From assembly GCF_003589595.1 (NCBI RefSeq), contig NW_020653854.1:23826077-23890076 (forward strand): a stretch of DNA of 64,000 nucleotides, written 5' to 3'. Every line of letters begins with the position of its first letter. The stretch's first letter is position 1. The DNA is from Hyposmocoma kahamanoa. Its lineage: Eukaryota; Arthropoda; Insecta; Lepidoptera; Cosmopterigidae. Positions 54,301 through 59,148 of this stretch are shown here, piece by piece. Made by a program: the position numbers and the translations under genes. The notes below the pieces were generated by a model. That model was not told the DNA's origin, searched no databases, and was given only the letters and a program-made list of their open reading frames with translations.

Positions 54301-54835
54301 TGAAAGCGCCTTTAGGTTTTGTTTACACAATATTACGGATGCTAGCATAGAACCTCATCACGTACGCAAAGTCAGTACCAACTTACTTTTCGTCTAAAAA
54401 AAGAGACTTGCGTTAAAAGATTACAAGTACTTCCACACTTATATTTGATACGAAAAACTTTTGACATATTTTTTATGTATAAATGTCGTTGGTTCGACTC
54501 CACTCGGATAGAAAGAAATTTTTCTTTGTGTTTATTCGACCTTGTATCAATTATTACAACGACTTAGTGGAGTACTTTCACTAATAAAATAGTTTGTAAA
54601 AATCATTGTCTATTGCCCACATAACAGAGACCGTCGCGACGGCATGTCCCGCGAAGGTTCAGGCCGAGTGGCGGTATACAAAACCACGGGATTGGTCAGA
54701 TCGTACACGCTCGAGTGCAACTACAACACCGGACGACTGGTGAATGTCCTACCTCCCACCATCCGCGAGGGCCCCGGAGCTGCCAACTTATCCAGCCCAA
54801 TGCCCCCCAAGTACACGCCGCACATCTTCGAAGAG
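21279..54835 (+). CDS. AGBL5: Cytosolic carboxypeptidase CCP5-like (tubulin deglutamylase), 17 exons, C-terminus not found
   Basis: Seventeen exons join without a phase error into about 856 residues. The protein is an M14D zinc carboxypeptidase of the CCP5/AGBL5 type. In animals that enzyme removes branch-point and chain glutamates from tubulin and so tunes microtubules in cilia, neurons and sperm. Seen directly: an N-terminal family block ([20 protein letters not shown]), then [20 protein letters not shown], the zinc ligands H258 and E261 in VHPGETPSS, substrate residues N318 and R319 in TRGVNLNR, the third ligand H734 in [11 protein letters not shown], and the catalytic E816 in [10 protein letters not shown]. 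Human CCP5 ligands are at about 252, 255 and 434 from memory. The 476-residue spacing here, against about 182, therefore implies an insert of roughly 290 residues, spread over exons 8-14. It contains CxxC pairs near 549 and 628. The final exon or exons (the VGRA-type helix onward) were not found. Numbering assumes the 42-base exon 9 is real. Confidence 0.92.
22862..23361 (-). pseudogene. RNase H-bearing LINE relic
   Basis: On the minus strand, 23361-23158 reads [20 protein letters not shown] and then ends at a stop. The overlapping frame below it reads [20 protein letters not shown]. This is the RNase H end followed by the C-terminal CCHC-like block (ECRFC-x-E-x-x-E-T-P-x-H) of I/R1/LOA-type LINEs, recognised from memory. 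It is broken by stops and truncated at both ends. It lies in the first CCP5 intron. Confidence 0.65.
24085..24287. repeat. Inverted-repeat element, CCGGATTTAAATCGCG family (copy 3)
   Basis: The left end reads TTTTTCCGGATTTAAATCGC. The right end carries AGTTTCATTTCCTATGTGTA and then GTGAAAACCTAAGAACTC, the same flank seen after copies 1 and 2. The interior has GTTTACAGGTCCCATG. Confidence 0.5.
24500..25015 (-). pseudogene. RTE-type LINE relic
   Basis: The complement carries degenerate blocks of an RTE-like reverse-transcriptase C-terminus. Examples are a [15 protein letters not shown] region around 24900-24930 and a repeated WAG..RRQD-like region around 24640-24700. Frames are badly broken and part of the segment (24570-24680) is duplicated imperfectly. 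It lies in the first CCP5 intron. Confidence 0.55.
25125..25262 (+). repeat. SINE-A family copy
   Basis: Words: GGTGCTGGTGAAATTAAGGC, CACATGGGACTTTTCAACTT and CAGATCTTTACGATTTAAAG. It abuts the ATA-repeat tail of the LINE fragment that follows. Confidence 0.55.
25262..25612 (-). pseudogene. LINE reverse-transcriptase C-terminus with ATT-repeat tail
   Basis: On the minus strand a frame from 25609 reads [20 protein letters not shown] and [20 protein letters not shown], and ends at 25364. This resembles the last part of CR1/RTE-type reverse transcriptases (A-F-R-x-L-x-x-L-P-x-x-C-S-x-x-G-M-F-A). The element then runs to an AATAAAG signal and an (ATT)n tail at about 25262-25285, a proper LINE 3' terminus. 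Confidence 0.65.
26091..26251 (+). CDS. AGBL5: CCP5-like exon 2
   Basis: The acceptor TTTCAG ends at 26090 and the donor is GTACGT at 26252; phase 1 to 0. It encodes the N-terminal beta-domain block [20 protein letters not shown] and RTWFYFGVQ, highly typical of CCP enzymes. Confidence 0.95.
26478..26712. repeat. Inverted-repeat element, CCGGATTTAAATCGCG family (copy 4), interrupted
   Basis: The left end includes AATCGCATATATTTGTTTT and the right end ATCTACGCGATCTAAATCCG. Between them lies a second element, 26552-26650, that begins and ends with a GGGTCTAC-like inverted repeat. It is related to the element at 42417-42612. This is therefore probably an insertion inside an insertion. Confidence 0.45.
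26880..27470. other. Unassigned intron DNA with long minus-strand open frame
   Basis: The longest frame (27076-27537, minus) has a low-complexity Arg/Glu region and no recognised domain. It overlaps a hairpin-ended repeat at 27473-27791, so it is probably chance coding inside a transposon-derived stretch. It lies in CCP5 intron 2. Confidence 0.4.
27473..27791. repeat. TIR element with GCTGGTTT ends
   Basis: The left end reads AGGGCTGGTGGGCTGGTTTG and the right end CTGCGAAACCAGCCTTA, inverted repeats. The interior is GC-rich with short inverted words (GCGGACCGTCCGCGCGGAGC). It is non-coding, so a non-autonomous DNA transposon is likely. The superfamily is not certain; the flanking TAA/TTA would suit PIF/Harbinger but is not decisive. 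Confidence 0.5.
28067..28192 (+). CDS. AGBL5: CCP5-like exon 3
   Basis: The acceptor TATTAG ends at 28066 and the donor is GTAAAT at 28193; phase 0 to 0, 42 codons. It encodes [20 protein letters not shown] and [11 protein letters not shown], the second family block of the N-terminal domain. Confidence 0.95.
29015..29085. repeat. 71-base hairpin element (GGCGAGGCGAGACGAG family)
   Basis: The left end is AAAGGTGCTTTTCCACAGGC and the right end its near-complement, ending GAAAAACCACCTTTA. It is a minimal copy of the family also at 35845-36018 and 19818 to the gap. It sits 85 bases before exon 4. Confidence 0.6.
29170..29404 (+). CDS. AGBL5: CCP5-like exon 4
   Basis: The acceptor CCGTAG ends at 29169 and the donor is GTAAGA at 29405; phase 0 to 1. 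It encodes [10 protein letters not shown], then [18 protein letters not shown] and [14 protein letters not shown], leading into the carboxypeptidase fold. Confidence 0.95.
29469..29790 (+). repeat. Tandem repeat, about 81-base unit, about 3.5 copies
   Basis: Units start near 29470, 29551, 29631 and 29711. Each has CTTTTAGTA or TTTTTAGTACGAT, then a CATGAAGCCCAAT word, AAAAGCTAA and GTTACAAT. Units have drifted by tens of percent. It lies 65 bases after exon 4 in CCP5 intron 4. Confidence 0.75.
30225..30970. repeat. Composite of LINE 3'-end pieces, SINE-A and GC-rich repeat
   Basis: A LINE 3'-end fragment occurs at 30225-30330 and a related end piece with CTATGAAATAAAGATTGAG at 30895-30970. 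Between them lie a minus-strand SINE-A copy (30378-30625) and a minus-strand copy of the GC-rich repeat seen at 2030-2760 (about 30625-30895). The order suggests insertion of one repeat into another. Confidence 0.5.
30378..30625 (-). repeat. SINE-A family copy
   Basis: On this strand it reads ACGGGACGAACAAGTCGTGC, then CACTGCTACTGCGCCCGTCA and CCCTGAGACATAAGTTAAC, the complement of the family words. Confidence 0.6.
30971..32584. other. Intron DNA with nothing assigned
   Basis: This is part of CCP5 intron 4. It is AT-rich and holds only short open frames with no domain. The open frame at 32153-32416 lacks a domain and a supporting splice context. Confidence 0.5.
32585..32847 (+). repeat. Hairpin element with tRNA-like core (copy 1)
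   Basis: Inverted arms of about 48 bases (32585-32632 and 32800-32847) include AATACAAAGATCGAACACTC and its complement. Between them is a tRNA-like sequence of about 75 bases with an A-box-like TTGCTTAATTGG and a B-box GGTTCGAATCC. Its acceptor-like ends can pair at 6 of 7 positions, but the anticodon loop would have nine bases, so it is not a functional tRNA. It may be transcribed by RNA polymerase III. Related copies lie near 37450, 40990, 47578, 50782 and 54480. Confidence 0.7.
33190..33311 (+). CDS. AGBL5: CCP5-like exon 5
   Basis: The acceptor GCTTAG ends at 33189 and the donor is GTAAGT at 33312; phase 1 to 0. It encodes [19 protein letters not shown] and RLRNLFPD, the conserved strand and loop just before the zinc site. 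Confidence 0.95.
33771..34365. repeat. TIR element with nested SINE-A
   Basis: The left end is TTAGGGCGCGTTCTCATTAT and the right end the near-complement, GACATAATGGTAACGCGCCC. The interior repeats ACGACTGT/CTGTCGT words many times. A SINE-A copy (34118-34302) is inserted near the right end. It is in CCP5 intron 5. Confidence 0.65.
34118..34302 (+). repeat. SINE-A family copy, nested
   Basis: It contains ACAGGCACATGGGACATATC, CTTATGTCTCAGGGTGACGG and TTGTTCGTCCCTTCACTTG. It sits inside the TIR element at 33771-34365. Confidence 0.65.
34366..35844. other. Intron DNA with nothing assigned
   Basis: Part of CCP5 intron 5. No repeat shared with the rest of the window was noticed, and no open frame has a recognisable domain. 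Confidence 0.45.
35845..36018 (+). repeat. GGCGAGGCGAGACGAG family element, partial
   Basis: It begins AAAGGTGCTTTTCCACCGGC and carries GAGGCGAGACGAGGATTGAA. The part at 35945-36015 matches the complement of 19905-19975. A clear right terminal repeat was not found. Confidence 0.5.
37040..37311 (+). CDS. AGBL5: CCP5-like exon 6 (zinc-site exon)
   Basis: The acceptor TTTCAG ends at 37039 and the donor is GTGAGT at 37312; phase 0 to 2. It encodes the zinc-binding [19 protein letters not shown] (H258, E261), then [20 protein letters not shown] and GVNLNR with substrate-binding N318 and R319. Confidence 0.97.
37450..37740 (+). repeat. Degenerate tRNA-like element followed by GC-rich repeat piece
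   Basis: A tRNA-like core (TTCCGTACTCAGTTGGGAA, then CTGGTTCGAGTCCAGCCGG) lies at 37450-37560. From 37600 the sequence resembles 2520-2690, with ACGTGCACCCGG and GAGAACCGGATGAAGTC. Both are diverged. Confidence 0.5.
37962..38165 (-). repeat. SINE-A family copy
   Basis: On this strand it reads CACTGCACCCGTCACCCTGA and GACATAAGTTGACAAGTCCC, ending in CAGGCAGTACTTCCCTGGAC. The end matches the longer copies at 12430 and 63358. Confidence 0.6.
38871..38964 (+). CDS. AGBL5: CCP5-like exon 7
   Basis: The acceptor TGACAG ends at 38870 and the donor is GTAAGT at 38965; phase 2 to 0. It encodes YYHHG, the conserved helix end, and then enters the acidic, serine-rich insert ([16 protein letters not shown]). 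The next intron is only 169 bases. Confidence 0.88.
39134..39316 (+). CDS. AGBL5: CCP5-like exon 8 (lysine-rich insert)
   Basis: The acceptor TTCCAG ends at 39133 and the donor is GTACTT at 39317; phase 0 to 0, 61 codons. It encodes a lysine-rich, low-complexity stretch ([29 protein letters not shown]). It is not conserved from memory of the vertebrate enzyme and is probably disordered. Confidence 0.8.
39420..39565 (-). repeat. SINE-A family copy, partial
   Basis: Words: TCCATAACAGTTGTTGTGCC, CAAAGATCTGAGGGGCACCG and CACATGAGACTTGTCAACTT. The end is truncated. Confidence 0.5.
39894..40090 (+). repeat. SINE-B family copy (tRNA-like head)
   Basis: The tRNA-like head has CTGAGTGGCTAAACGGCTAC and a degraded second box ending TTCCCGGGCCGGG. 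A body follows with GTGAATTTGGATGTAATTTG and CCATGGCATCCGTGATACAG. It is the same family as 40707-40932, more diverged. Confidence 0.6.
40707..40932 (+). repeat. SINE-B family copy, best preserved
   Basis: The head starts TGCCTCCGTGGCCGAACGGT and has a canonical B-box GGTTCGATTCC. The body carries TGAGTTTGGGTGTAATTTG and CAGGGTTTCCCTAGTGCGGG. It ends in a TTA-repeat tail. A pol III tRNA-derived SINE is the best description. Confidence 0.75.
40990..41145 (-). repeat. Hairpin tRNA-like element, one arm plus core (copy 2)
   Basis: The left arm (ACTCCACTAGTTTGTTATAA, then AAGATCGAACACTCAG) is followed by a tRNA-like core on the minus strand. The core has the canonical A-box TGGCTTAGTTGG and B-box GGTTCGAATCC. 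The second arm is missing here. Confidence 0.65.
41338..43262 (+). pseudogene. Jockey-like LINE reverse-transcriptase relic, interrupted by a TIR element
   Basis: Degenerate frames run in order. [15 protein letters not shown] is endonuclease-linker-like. [10 protein letters not shown] and [15 protein letters not shown] precede the [22 protein letters not shown] is RT block 1. [15 protein letters not shown] and [14 protein letters not shown] follow. Block KTFDRV is then cut by the 42417-42612 element, and the other side continues with degenerate [15 protein letters not shown] sequence. Finally comes [19 protein letters not shown] with a thumb region to about 43172. Stops and frameshifts are many. 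It lies in CCP5 intron 8, sense. Confidence 0.85.
42417..42612. mobile_element. TIR element inserted in the LINE
   Basis: About 50-base inverted ends begin GGGGTCTACTCTCGATCTCC and end in the near-complement GGAGATCGAAAGTAGACCCC. It is 196 bases and non-coding. It splits the LINE at its KTFDRV motif, so it is younger than the LINE. A related piece is at 26552-26650. Confidence 0.75.
43335..43495 (-). repeat. SINE-D family copy (tRNA-like)
   Basis: Words: GTTATGGAAATTGGAAACAA, ACGACGGTTCCACAAACACC and the box complement CGAATCCGGGACCTCAGA. Other copies are at 50435-50615 and, opposite, at 61845-62010. Confidence 0.55.
43695..43736 (+). CDS. AGBL5: Possible 42-base mini-exon 9
   Basis: The acceptor CTTTCAG ends at 43694. 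It encodes [14 protein letters not shown] in phase 0, which fits both neighbours. The donor GTTAGG is weak and lies in a run of TTAGG repeats, so this exon may be skipped or wrong. Exon 8 can also join exon 10 directly in phase. Confidence 0.4.
44288..44405. repeat. Small TIR element beside exon 10
   Basis: Perfect 15-base ends GTAGGGCTAGCACAA and TTGTGCTAGCCCTAC. It is 118 bases and lies 86 bases before exon 10 of the CCP5-like gene. Confidence 0.75.
44492..44739 (+). CDS. AGBL5: CCP5-like exon 10 (serine-rich insert)
   Basis: The acceptor CCACCAG ends at 44491 and the donor is GTAAGT at 44740; phase 0 to 2. It encodes [19 protein letters not shown] and a Ser/Leu/Asn-rich stretch. No known domain is recognised. 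A small TIR element (44288-44405) sits in the intron just upstream. Confidence 0.78.
44755..45860. other. Intron 10 DNA with repeated GCCATCT words
   Basis: No coding. Words GCGCCATCTA or close forms occur at 45493-45502, 45549-45558 and 45680-45689, with the complement TAGATGGC at about 45426-45433. They may be scars of diverged repeats. Confidence 0.4.
45871..46018 (+). CDS. AGBL5: CCP5-like exon 11 (first CxxC pair)
   Basis: The acceptor TCAACAG ends at 45870 and the donor is GTAAGT at 46019; phase 2 to 0. It encodes [19 protein letters not shown] and then [15 protein letters not shown]. The W-C-x-x-C pair could be half of a zinc-ribbon-like site whose other half would be in exon 13. It is much richer in G and C than its introns. 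Confidence 0.82.
46060..46130 (-). repeat. SINE-D fragment
   Basis: GAAAACCGACGTGCAAGCCA and ACTCGACCACGAAGAAGGTC match the head region of the family seen at 50435-50615. Truncated. Confidence 0.4.
47438..47515 (+). CDS. AGBL5: CCP5-like exon 12
   Basis: The acceptor TACATAG ends at 47437 and the donor is GTATCA at 47516; phase 0 to 0, 26 codons. It encodes a charged, helix-prone piece ([18 protein letters not shown]), possibly part of a coiled coil with the start of exon 13. Confidence 0.72.
47578..47700 (-). repeat. Hairpin tRNA-like element, degenerate (copy 3)
   Basis: AAAATTCCTTCGATCCGG, a damaged B-box and CTATGCCAACTGAACCACGG show the same core as at 40990-41145. Arm sequences are mostly lost. 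It starts 62 bases after exon 12. Confidence 0.55.
48765..48905 (+). repeat. LINE 3'-end fragment
   Basis: ATTCACAAAAATAATCCCCT, then TGTCTTACGAACGAAAT and CTATGAAATAAAGAATTTG. Same family as 350-470 and 30225-30330. It ends 17 bases before exon 13. Confidence 0.5.
48923..49042 (+). CDS. AGBL5: CCP5-like exon 13 (second CxxC pair)
   Basis: The acceptor CTTACAG ends at 48922 and the donor is GTGAGT at 49043; phase 0 to 0. It encodes a Gln-rich start ([14 protein letters not shown]) and then [18 protein letters not shown]. The F-C-x-x-C-F layout resembles half of a zinc ribbon. Confidence 0.82.
49299..49562. repeat. Large palindromic (hairpin) element
   Basis: The two arms are about 110 bases each. 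The left begins ACTCTTTTATTTTTTAATTT and the right ends ATTAAAAAATAAAAGAGT. Both contain GAAGTGACGTGCTCTTTA or its near-complement, ACAAGTTGATAAATT and GGTACC. The loop is about 40 AT-rich bases. Non-coding, within CCP5 intron 13. Confidence 0.85.
49995..50129 (+). CDS. AGBL5: CCP5-like exon 14 (GC-rich, disordered)
   Basis: The acceptor TTTGCAG ends at 49994, with a competing TTGCAG nine bases upstream that would add three residues (CLQ). The donor is GTGCGT at 50130; phase 0 to 0. It is very rich in G and C and encodes an Ala/Ser/Arg/Asp stretch ([20 protein letters not shown]), probably unstructured. Confidence 0.72.
50258..50432 (+). repeat. SINE-A family copy
   Basis: Contains GTGAAATTACAGGCACATGC, GACGGGCGCAGTGCCCC, TTATGGACAGGCGTGTAG and GTTCGTCCCGTC. 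It is followed directly by a SINE-D copy. Confidence 0.6.
50435..50615 (-). repeat. SINE-D family copy (tRNA-like)
   Basis: The complement carries a tRNA-like head with CCCGGATCCGATCCCC in place of a clean B-box. The body words are TTATGGAAATCGTAAACAAC and ACCACAAACACCCAGTCCC. Confidence 0.55.
50782..51068 (-). repeat. Hairpin tRNA-like element, both arms (copy 4)
   Basis: Arms at 50782-50823 and 50992-51023 (TAATACAAAGATCGAACACT and complement) enclose a minus-strand tRNA-like core with TGGCTTAGTTGG and GGTTCGAATCC. After the right arm comes ACTAGTGGAGTAATTTCAC, as in copies 1 and 2. Confidence 0.7.
51300..51345 (+). repeat. Arm fragment of the hairpin tRNA-like element
   Basis: TTAATAATTATAACAAAAGT and GTGGAGTAATTTCACAAAAA match the outer arm of the copies at 32585 and 50782. 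The core is absent and a SINE-B copy follows. Confidence 0.45.
51361..51550 (+). repeat. SINE-B family copy
   Basis: The head is degraded (CTGCCTCTGGTGGAAAGGTT) and the body has TTTGGGTGTAATATGTGG and TTCATGGCACCCGCG, with a short TTATTATTTTA end. It lies in CCP5 intron 14. Confidence 0.6.
51858..52011 (+). CDS. AGBL5: CCP5-like exon 15 (third zinc ligand)
   Basis: The acceptor ACGCAG ends at 51857 and the donor is GTAAGC at 52012; phase 0 to 1. It encodes a lysine-rich lead and then [17 protein letters not shown], which holds the third zinc ligand (H734). If the donor is ignored, the frame stays open for 37 more residues to TAA at 52122-52124. Confidence 0.95.
52012..52312 (+). other. Read-through frame and poly(A)-like tract after exon 15
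   Basis: If the donor GTAAGC at 52012 is not used, the CCP5 frame continues [20 protein letters not shown] and then [16 protein letters not shown] to TAA at 52122-52124. About 170 bases later, AATAAATT is followed by 13 A's (near 52299-52312). Two readings fit: an alternative terminal exon giving a protein without the catalytic glutamate, or a retroposed 3' end that landed beside the donor. Confidence 0.5.
52313..53717. other. Intron 15 remainder, nothing assigned
   Basis: AT-rich DNA with a short AAAT-type run near 53595-53620. Short minus-strand open frames (52845-53346) have no domain. Confidence 0.45.
53718..53856 (+). CDS. AGBL5: CCP5-like exon 16
   Basis: The acceptor GTAACAG ends at 53717 and the donor is GTGAGT at 53857; phase 1 to 2. 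It encodes [39 protein letters not shown] and ERNMYLK, the core strand block before the catalytic glutamate. Confidence 0.95.
54480..54595 (+). repeat. Hairpin tRNA-like element, degenerate 3' part (copy 5)
   Basis: GTTGGTTCGACTCCACTCGG and TTCTTTGTGTTTATTCGACC, then AGTGGAGTACTTTCACTAA, match the right half of the element. It ends about 30 bases before exon 17. Confidence 0.5.
54628..54835 (+). CDS. AGBL5: CCP5-like exon 17 (catalytic glutamate)
   Basis: The acceptor ATAACAG ends at 54627 and the donor is GTAAAC at 54836; phase 2 to 0. It encodes [18 protein letters not shown], then [14 protein letters not shown] with the catalytic Glu (E816), and ends [11 protein letters not shown]. In relatives the next residues are a V-G-R-A-type helix; no such exon was found up to 64000. 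Another donor, GTTTGT at 54851, is possible but would add VNPFQ, which does not fit the family. Confidence 0.93.
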
Positions 54836-54900
54836 GTAAACCCGTTCCAGGTTTGTGCTGCGACCACTTTAGCTACGTTAGTTGGTTCGTAGTGTAAACT

Positions 54901-57560
54901 TGATGGACTCATTTCGTAAAATTCAATCAAAAATTATTATTCCTTATAATATTTATTTTTTATTTTTTTTCTAATATTATGTAGTAGAAACAGTGACCCA
55001 GAGACTTACACTAAATTCTGCCTCTGTTTAATGGATACCTGTGCAGGTAGTTTACTACTTATAATAATTTGGTAGCAAAACGATTAGTTATCAAAATTAC
55101 CATATCATTGAATGGGCCACATGCAGAGATTGGCAAGCGCCCGATATTAAATCTGATTAAAATCCATTAAACCCAAATATTTGTTTCAAATCGAGTTTTG
55201 TGCAAATGTAATGATGTTTATTGCTTTCTGGTCTAGACTATTCGATTTGCCTTTCTATTGAATCGATTCACTTGAAACCCGCATTGAAATAAATCGATAC
55301 CAAGAATAGTTAGAATATGCACTTCAATCGATTTTCTTAAAAATCAAATCGTAATATGCATACCTTAGTAGTAAGAACCAACAGGGTTTCAATATGGGTG
55401 TCGCGTGGAGTTGCCTCTTTATCGTCTAAAAAACCATTATTACACCGAAATTAAACAATAAGTATGGAATTATACCATTATTCGCCGTTTCCACTCACGA
55501 TTTTGGGTAAATACCCTGTTAAAACCCGGGCGGGTTCGCTCACTGTCCATCTCTGACCACATGTTAAAACGACGAGATAACAACATAACCATGTAAGGAA
55601 ACCTACTTTTGAAAAAATCTCGTTTCGTCATTGACTTACAAATAAATGGACGACGGGTCTAATACAAAAACCACGAAAAAAATGTCCCAAGTCAACCTAT
55701 TCAAACGTAGTGACATGTAAAGGAATATAAAAAGCTAAAACGTTGAATTTCAATTGTAATGTCATTCAGGTCAGGCAGTACTGCCTAATTTTGCTTGCAA
55801 CAATTGAAAGACGCAAAAAAACACCATATTCAGCTTCTACTGAAAAATTACCAAAATGCACCATATGTAGCTTCTAGTGAAAACTACTTGAACACAGGTA
55901 TAATGGAGTAGCCTTTATTATTTATAAATAAATTTTATACGTAAATGTTGAATTTTATACAATGCCATTTATTACGAGCTGGGGTGTCTGACTTTTTTTT
56001 TCTTGAGTTTCAATAATTCTCGTACCCGATTTCTCGAGTTCTTCGAGAATTTTTTTTAAAACCGTAAAAAATCAGCTCAATCAACTATAAAACTAAATGT
56101 GAACTTTTCGAATGTTGTTTTGGCCTGGGTGTTCTGAGTTATGACCCGGAATAAACTCCATCGTTCTTGGTCCCAGGTTCGATTCCCAGTAAAACCTATT
56201 TGGAAAATGAACTTTTGTAAATAGGTTCTGCTCTGGGATTCTGTTGCTCTGATACTCATGGGGAGTATGTACAGAGAGTTCTCTAGTTTCAAACCAGGTG
56301 ATTGTCTTACAATAGAATACCAACACCAGAACCATTTAGAAAAGTTAATTTGTTAAATTGATCCTATCGGTATCGAACCCGGGTACTTCTCATCCAGTGC
56401 CCACAGTGCAAACCGTCAGGCTATCAAGGTTGTTACTATTTGTATTATTATGCAGTGTTTTTGTTCACTCATTGATGTAATCACATACCAATGCTTTAAC
56501 ATTATGGTTTTTTATCACGCTTGCATCGGCTCTGGTTTCTTTTCTTACCATTTTCTTAACCCGTTCGTGCATAGTACTGAAATTATACTGCGCTCAAAAA
56601 GTCACCATTTTTCTATATGCCGTAGTGCTTACATTGATTCAATATAATTATTACGGTTTATCACTGACGACGGTTGATTCCGTCAACAGGCATAGTTGTA
56701 CTGCTCATAGTTCTTGCAAATGTTTCTTGTGCATGAAAAAGTACGGCTATGATGGTAGTAGGGTAATTGCCATTGTGAGATAATTACAAAATTAAAATGA
56801 TATTGATTGCGCAAGAGAAACGAATTCGTAACCCCGAGCCGTAGAAAGAGTACAACAATATTTAAAAGTGTTACTAACATGTATTAAAAAATATTTTAAT
56901 AATAACATTAGCATCAAGGCGACTCTATGGAATTTTTGTTCTAAATATTTCAAACGCTTGTGTTTCAAACAATTGAAATTGACGTGATGGGTGTCGTTCA
57001 GTCTTTTACGCAAGCAATGAGTCGGAAAGGGACAGTTAGCTATTTGATTATTTTGATTGCTTTTGTAATTTATGTTTCCGATTAATTTAAATATAAATTA
57101 AATACTATATATACTAGTGCATAAAATAACACTTTTAAATGATAACTATGATAACACAATGTAGTACTTACTGAAAATATGATATACCACCCTGTTTTTT
57201 CACTTTACTTGAGTAATTTTTACAAGGTTTTACTACACAACACGGCATTATTGACAAGCGCGCTGACAGTTGAACCAACGAAGACTAAAGCATGATTGAC
57301 GCTCTGTATACGATTTTAACGCCCTGTAAGTTCGGACACATTTTAGCGCGGACCCGCCGTCCATTTATTTGTAAGTCAATGCGTTTCGTGCTATTTTCGA
57401 GACCGTACCGATTCTTTCCCAGGACACGAAAATGCGGCGTCATTGTAAACCTTAAGCCCTGTATAATATTACCGTTAAGACATTGAATAGAATAGACATT
57501 TATTGCAACGCCACAACACATAGATTAAAAAAGAAATTATAACACTTAGACAAGCAAAAC
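54901..57560. other. Downstream DNA; expected last CCP5 exon not found
   Basis: I looked for an acceptor followed by a V-G-[RA]-A-type helix and found none. Two tRNA-like B-boxes occur: CAGGTTCGATTCCCAG near 56175 (plus) and, on the complement near 56375, CCCGGGTTCGATACCG. Around 55610-55700 is the complement of part of 39790-39850, and 57260-57375 resembles the complement of 39655-39730 and neighbours. These are unclassified dispersed repeats. Confidence 0.45.
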
Positions 57561-57561
57561 A

Positions 57562-57783
57562 AAATAATAATAGTAATAAATAACGCACACACTCAACATA
57601 GCCCCGCACTAGGGAAACCCTGTGTCGCGGGTGCCATGGACACACACATAGACAACCACAAATTACACCCAAACTCACGAGAGAAATAACTGTAGGCATA
57701 CAACTATTTCTCCCGGCCCGGGAATCGAACCTGGGACCTCTGCATGGCAGTCCGTCATGGTAACTGTTTGGCCACGGAGGCAG
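57562..57783 (-). repeat. SINE-B family copy
   Basis: The complement has the full layout. The head ends GGTTCGATTCCCGGGCCGGG and the body has GTGTAATTTGTGG and CAGGGTTTCCCTAGTGCGGG. A TTATT-rich tail lies at 57562-57590. Confidence 0.7.
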
Positions 57784-57961
57784 TTAACTAATAAATAGAA
57801 ATAATTAATTAACTAAATAAAAATATAAAAAGAAACAACTATAACGACTACAAATTTTGTACTGTCATTTGTGCGATTGTGGCGTACGCAAAAGGACTTC
57901 ATTCAGTTATACCACTACCATAATTATATCTACTACTATACTACTACTAATTATACTACTA

Positions 57962-58736
57962 GGATGGTCTGGAGGCGGGTGTCAGCATCTTCTAGCCGTG
58001 CGAGTTTTTCCAACTACCCCACTTGATCTTCATTATTTATTTGTGCCTTAGGGTTCTCACTAGACCGACACACAACACTCACGACATCCGGCGACTTGTC
58101 AGGCGATACTTCATGTCGTTTACATTTGCTGATAACTGGATCCCATGACGATGAAAGCTTAAAACCGTCCTCTCGGTTGAAATTACGGTGTTTTTTAATT
58201 TCAATAGCTTCACGTACGATTCTACTATAGTGATGACGTTCTGTAGAAAGGATCTTGGGATTATGAAGCTCAATCCAGTGGTTTGATCCTGATTCCAGCA
58301 AATGCTCGGCTATTGCAGACTTATTGAGCTGACGGTTCTTAACAGCCGCGATATGTTCTTTTAACTCTTTCCGCTATGGTGCGTTTTGTCTGCCCAATAC
58401 AGGAACTCCCACAACTGCAATCAATCTTGTAAACGCCCGGAGATTGAAAGGGGATTACATCCTTAGATGATCTGACATGCCCCGTGACCTTAGATAACGG
58501 CGTAAACACAGTTATAGAGTACTTTTTTAGTACTGTACCGTCATGGGATCCAGTTATCAGCAAATGTAAACGACATCAAGTATCGCCCGACAAGCCGCCG
58601 GATGTCGTGAGTGTTGTATGTGTAGTGAGAACCCTAGTGTACAAATAAATAATGAAGATTAAGTGCGGGTAGTTAGAAAAACTCGCACGGCTAGAAGATG
58701 CTGACACCCGCCTCTTCAGTCCCTTCGAGACCATAG
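57962..58736 (-). mobile_element. Penelope-like element fragment with inverted arms
   Basis: Two inverted arms (57962-58149 and 58539-58736) flank a unique centre encoding a GIY-YIG endonuclease. The arms share, inverted, GCGGGTGTCAGCATCTTCTA, ACGACATCCGG and TTTGCTGATAACTGGATCCC. On the minus strand the centre leads into the left arm as one element. The right arm is therefore a second, inverted piece of the same 3' part, cut at the point where the coding region is truncated. Terminal complexes of this kind are known for Penelope-like elements. No reverse-transcriptase domain is left. Confidence 0.75.
58014..58563 (-). pseudogene. Penelope-like GIY-YIG endonuclease, one frameshift
   Basis: The first frame (58563 down to about 58350) reads [20 protein letters not shown] and RTIAERVK. 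The GIY-YIG signature is present as G-V-Y and C-I-G, with tyrosine replaced by cysteine. At about 58355 one extra base moves the frame, and the other frame continues through LNKSAIAEHLLESGSNHWIE, HHYSRIVREAIEIKKHRN and GFKLSSSWDP to its stop just below 58014. These are the usual C-terminal blocks of the family. A frameshifted, 5'-truncated relic. Confidence 0.8.
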
Positions 58737-59148
58737 ACGTTGCAATGTGTCCGAAACGTCGAGGTAATTAAAATATGTTTTATACGTGATTAAGTCCCGA
58801 ATTAAAAATCAAATAGTGTGTGAAAATCATGAAAGTTTAAATCAAAATGGATTCTTTATTGTTATTATTTTTTTATGAAATGGGTCTTCCTTTGTCAAAA
58901 GTATACAAGTAATTAAAGTAGTTAGTTATTCACAGTATATTAGTTGTTAAGAAATTTAATCCATAGTTTAGCCATGGTACGCCTTTCAGGTAAAAGTGTA
59001 TCGGAGGAATCTGGAGGTTTTCCAAGAAATGAACCCTTGTAAGGTTTGTCTCGTGGCTTGTCATTATGAAAATTAATGTATTTGTATATATCCGAAAACG
59101 CTTTATGTAGTTGCGCATTGTGATTATGTACACGTTAGAATAATGTGT

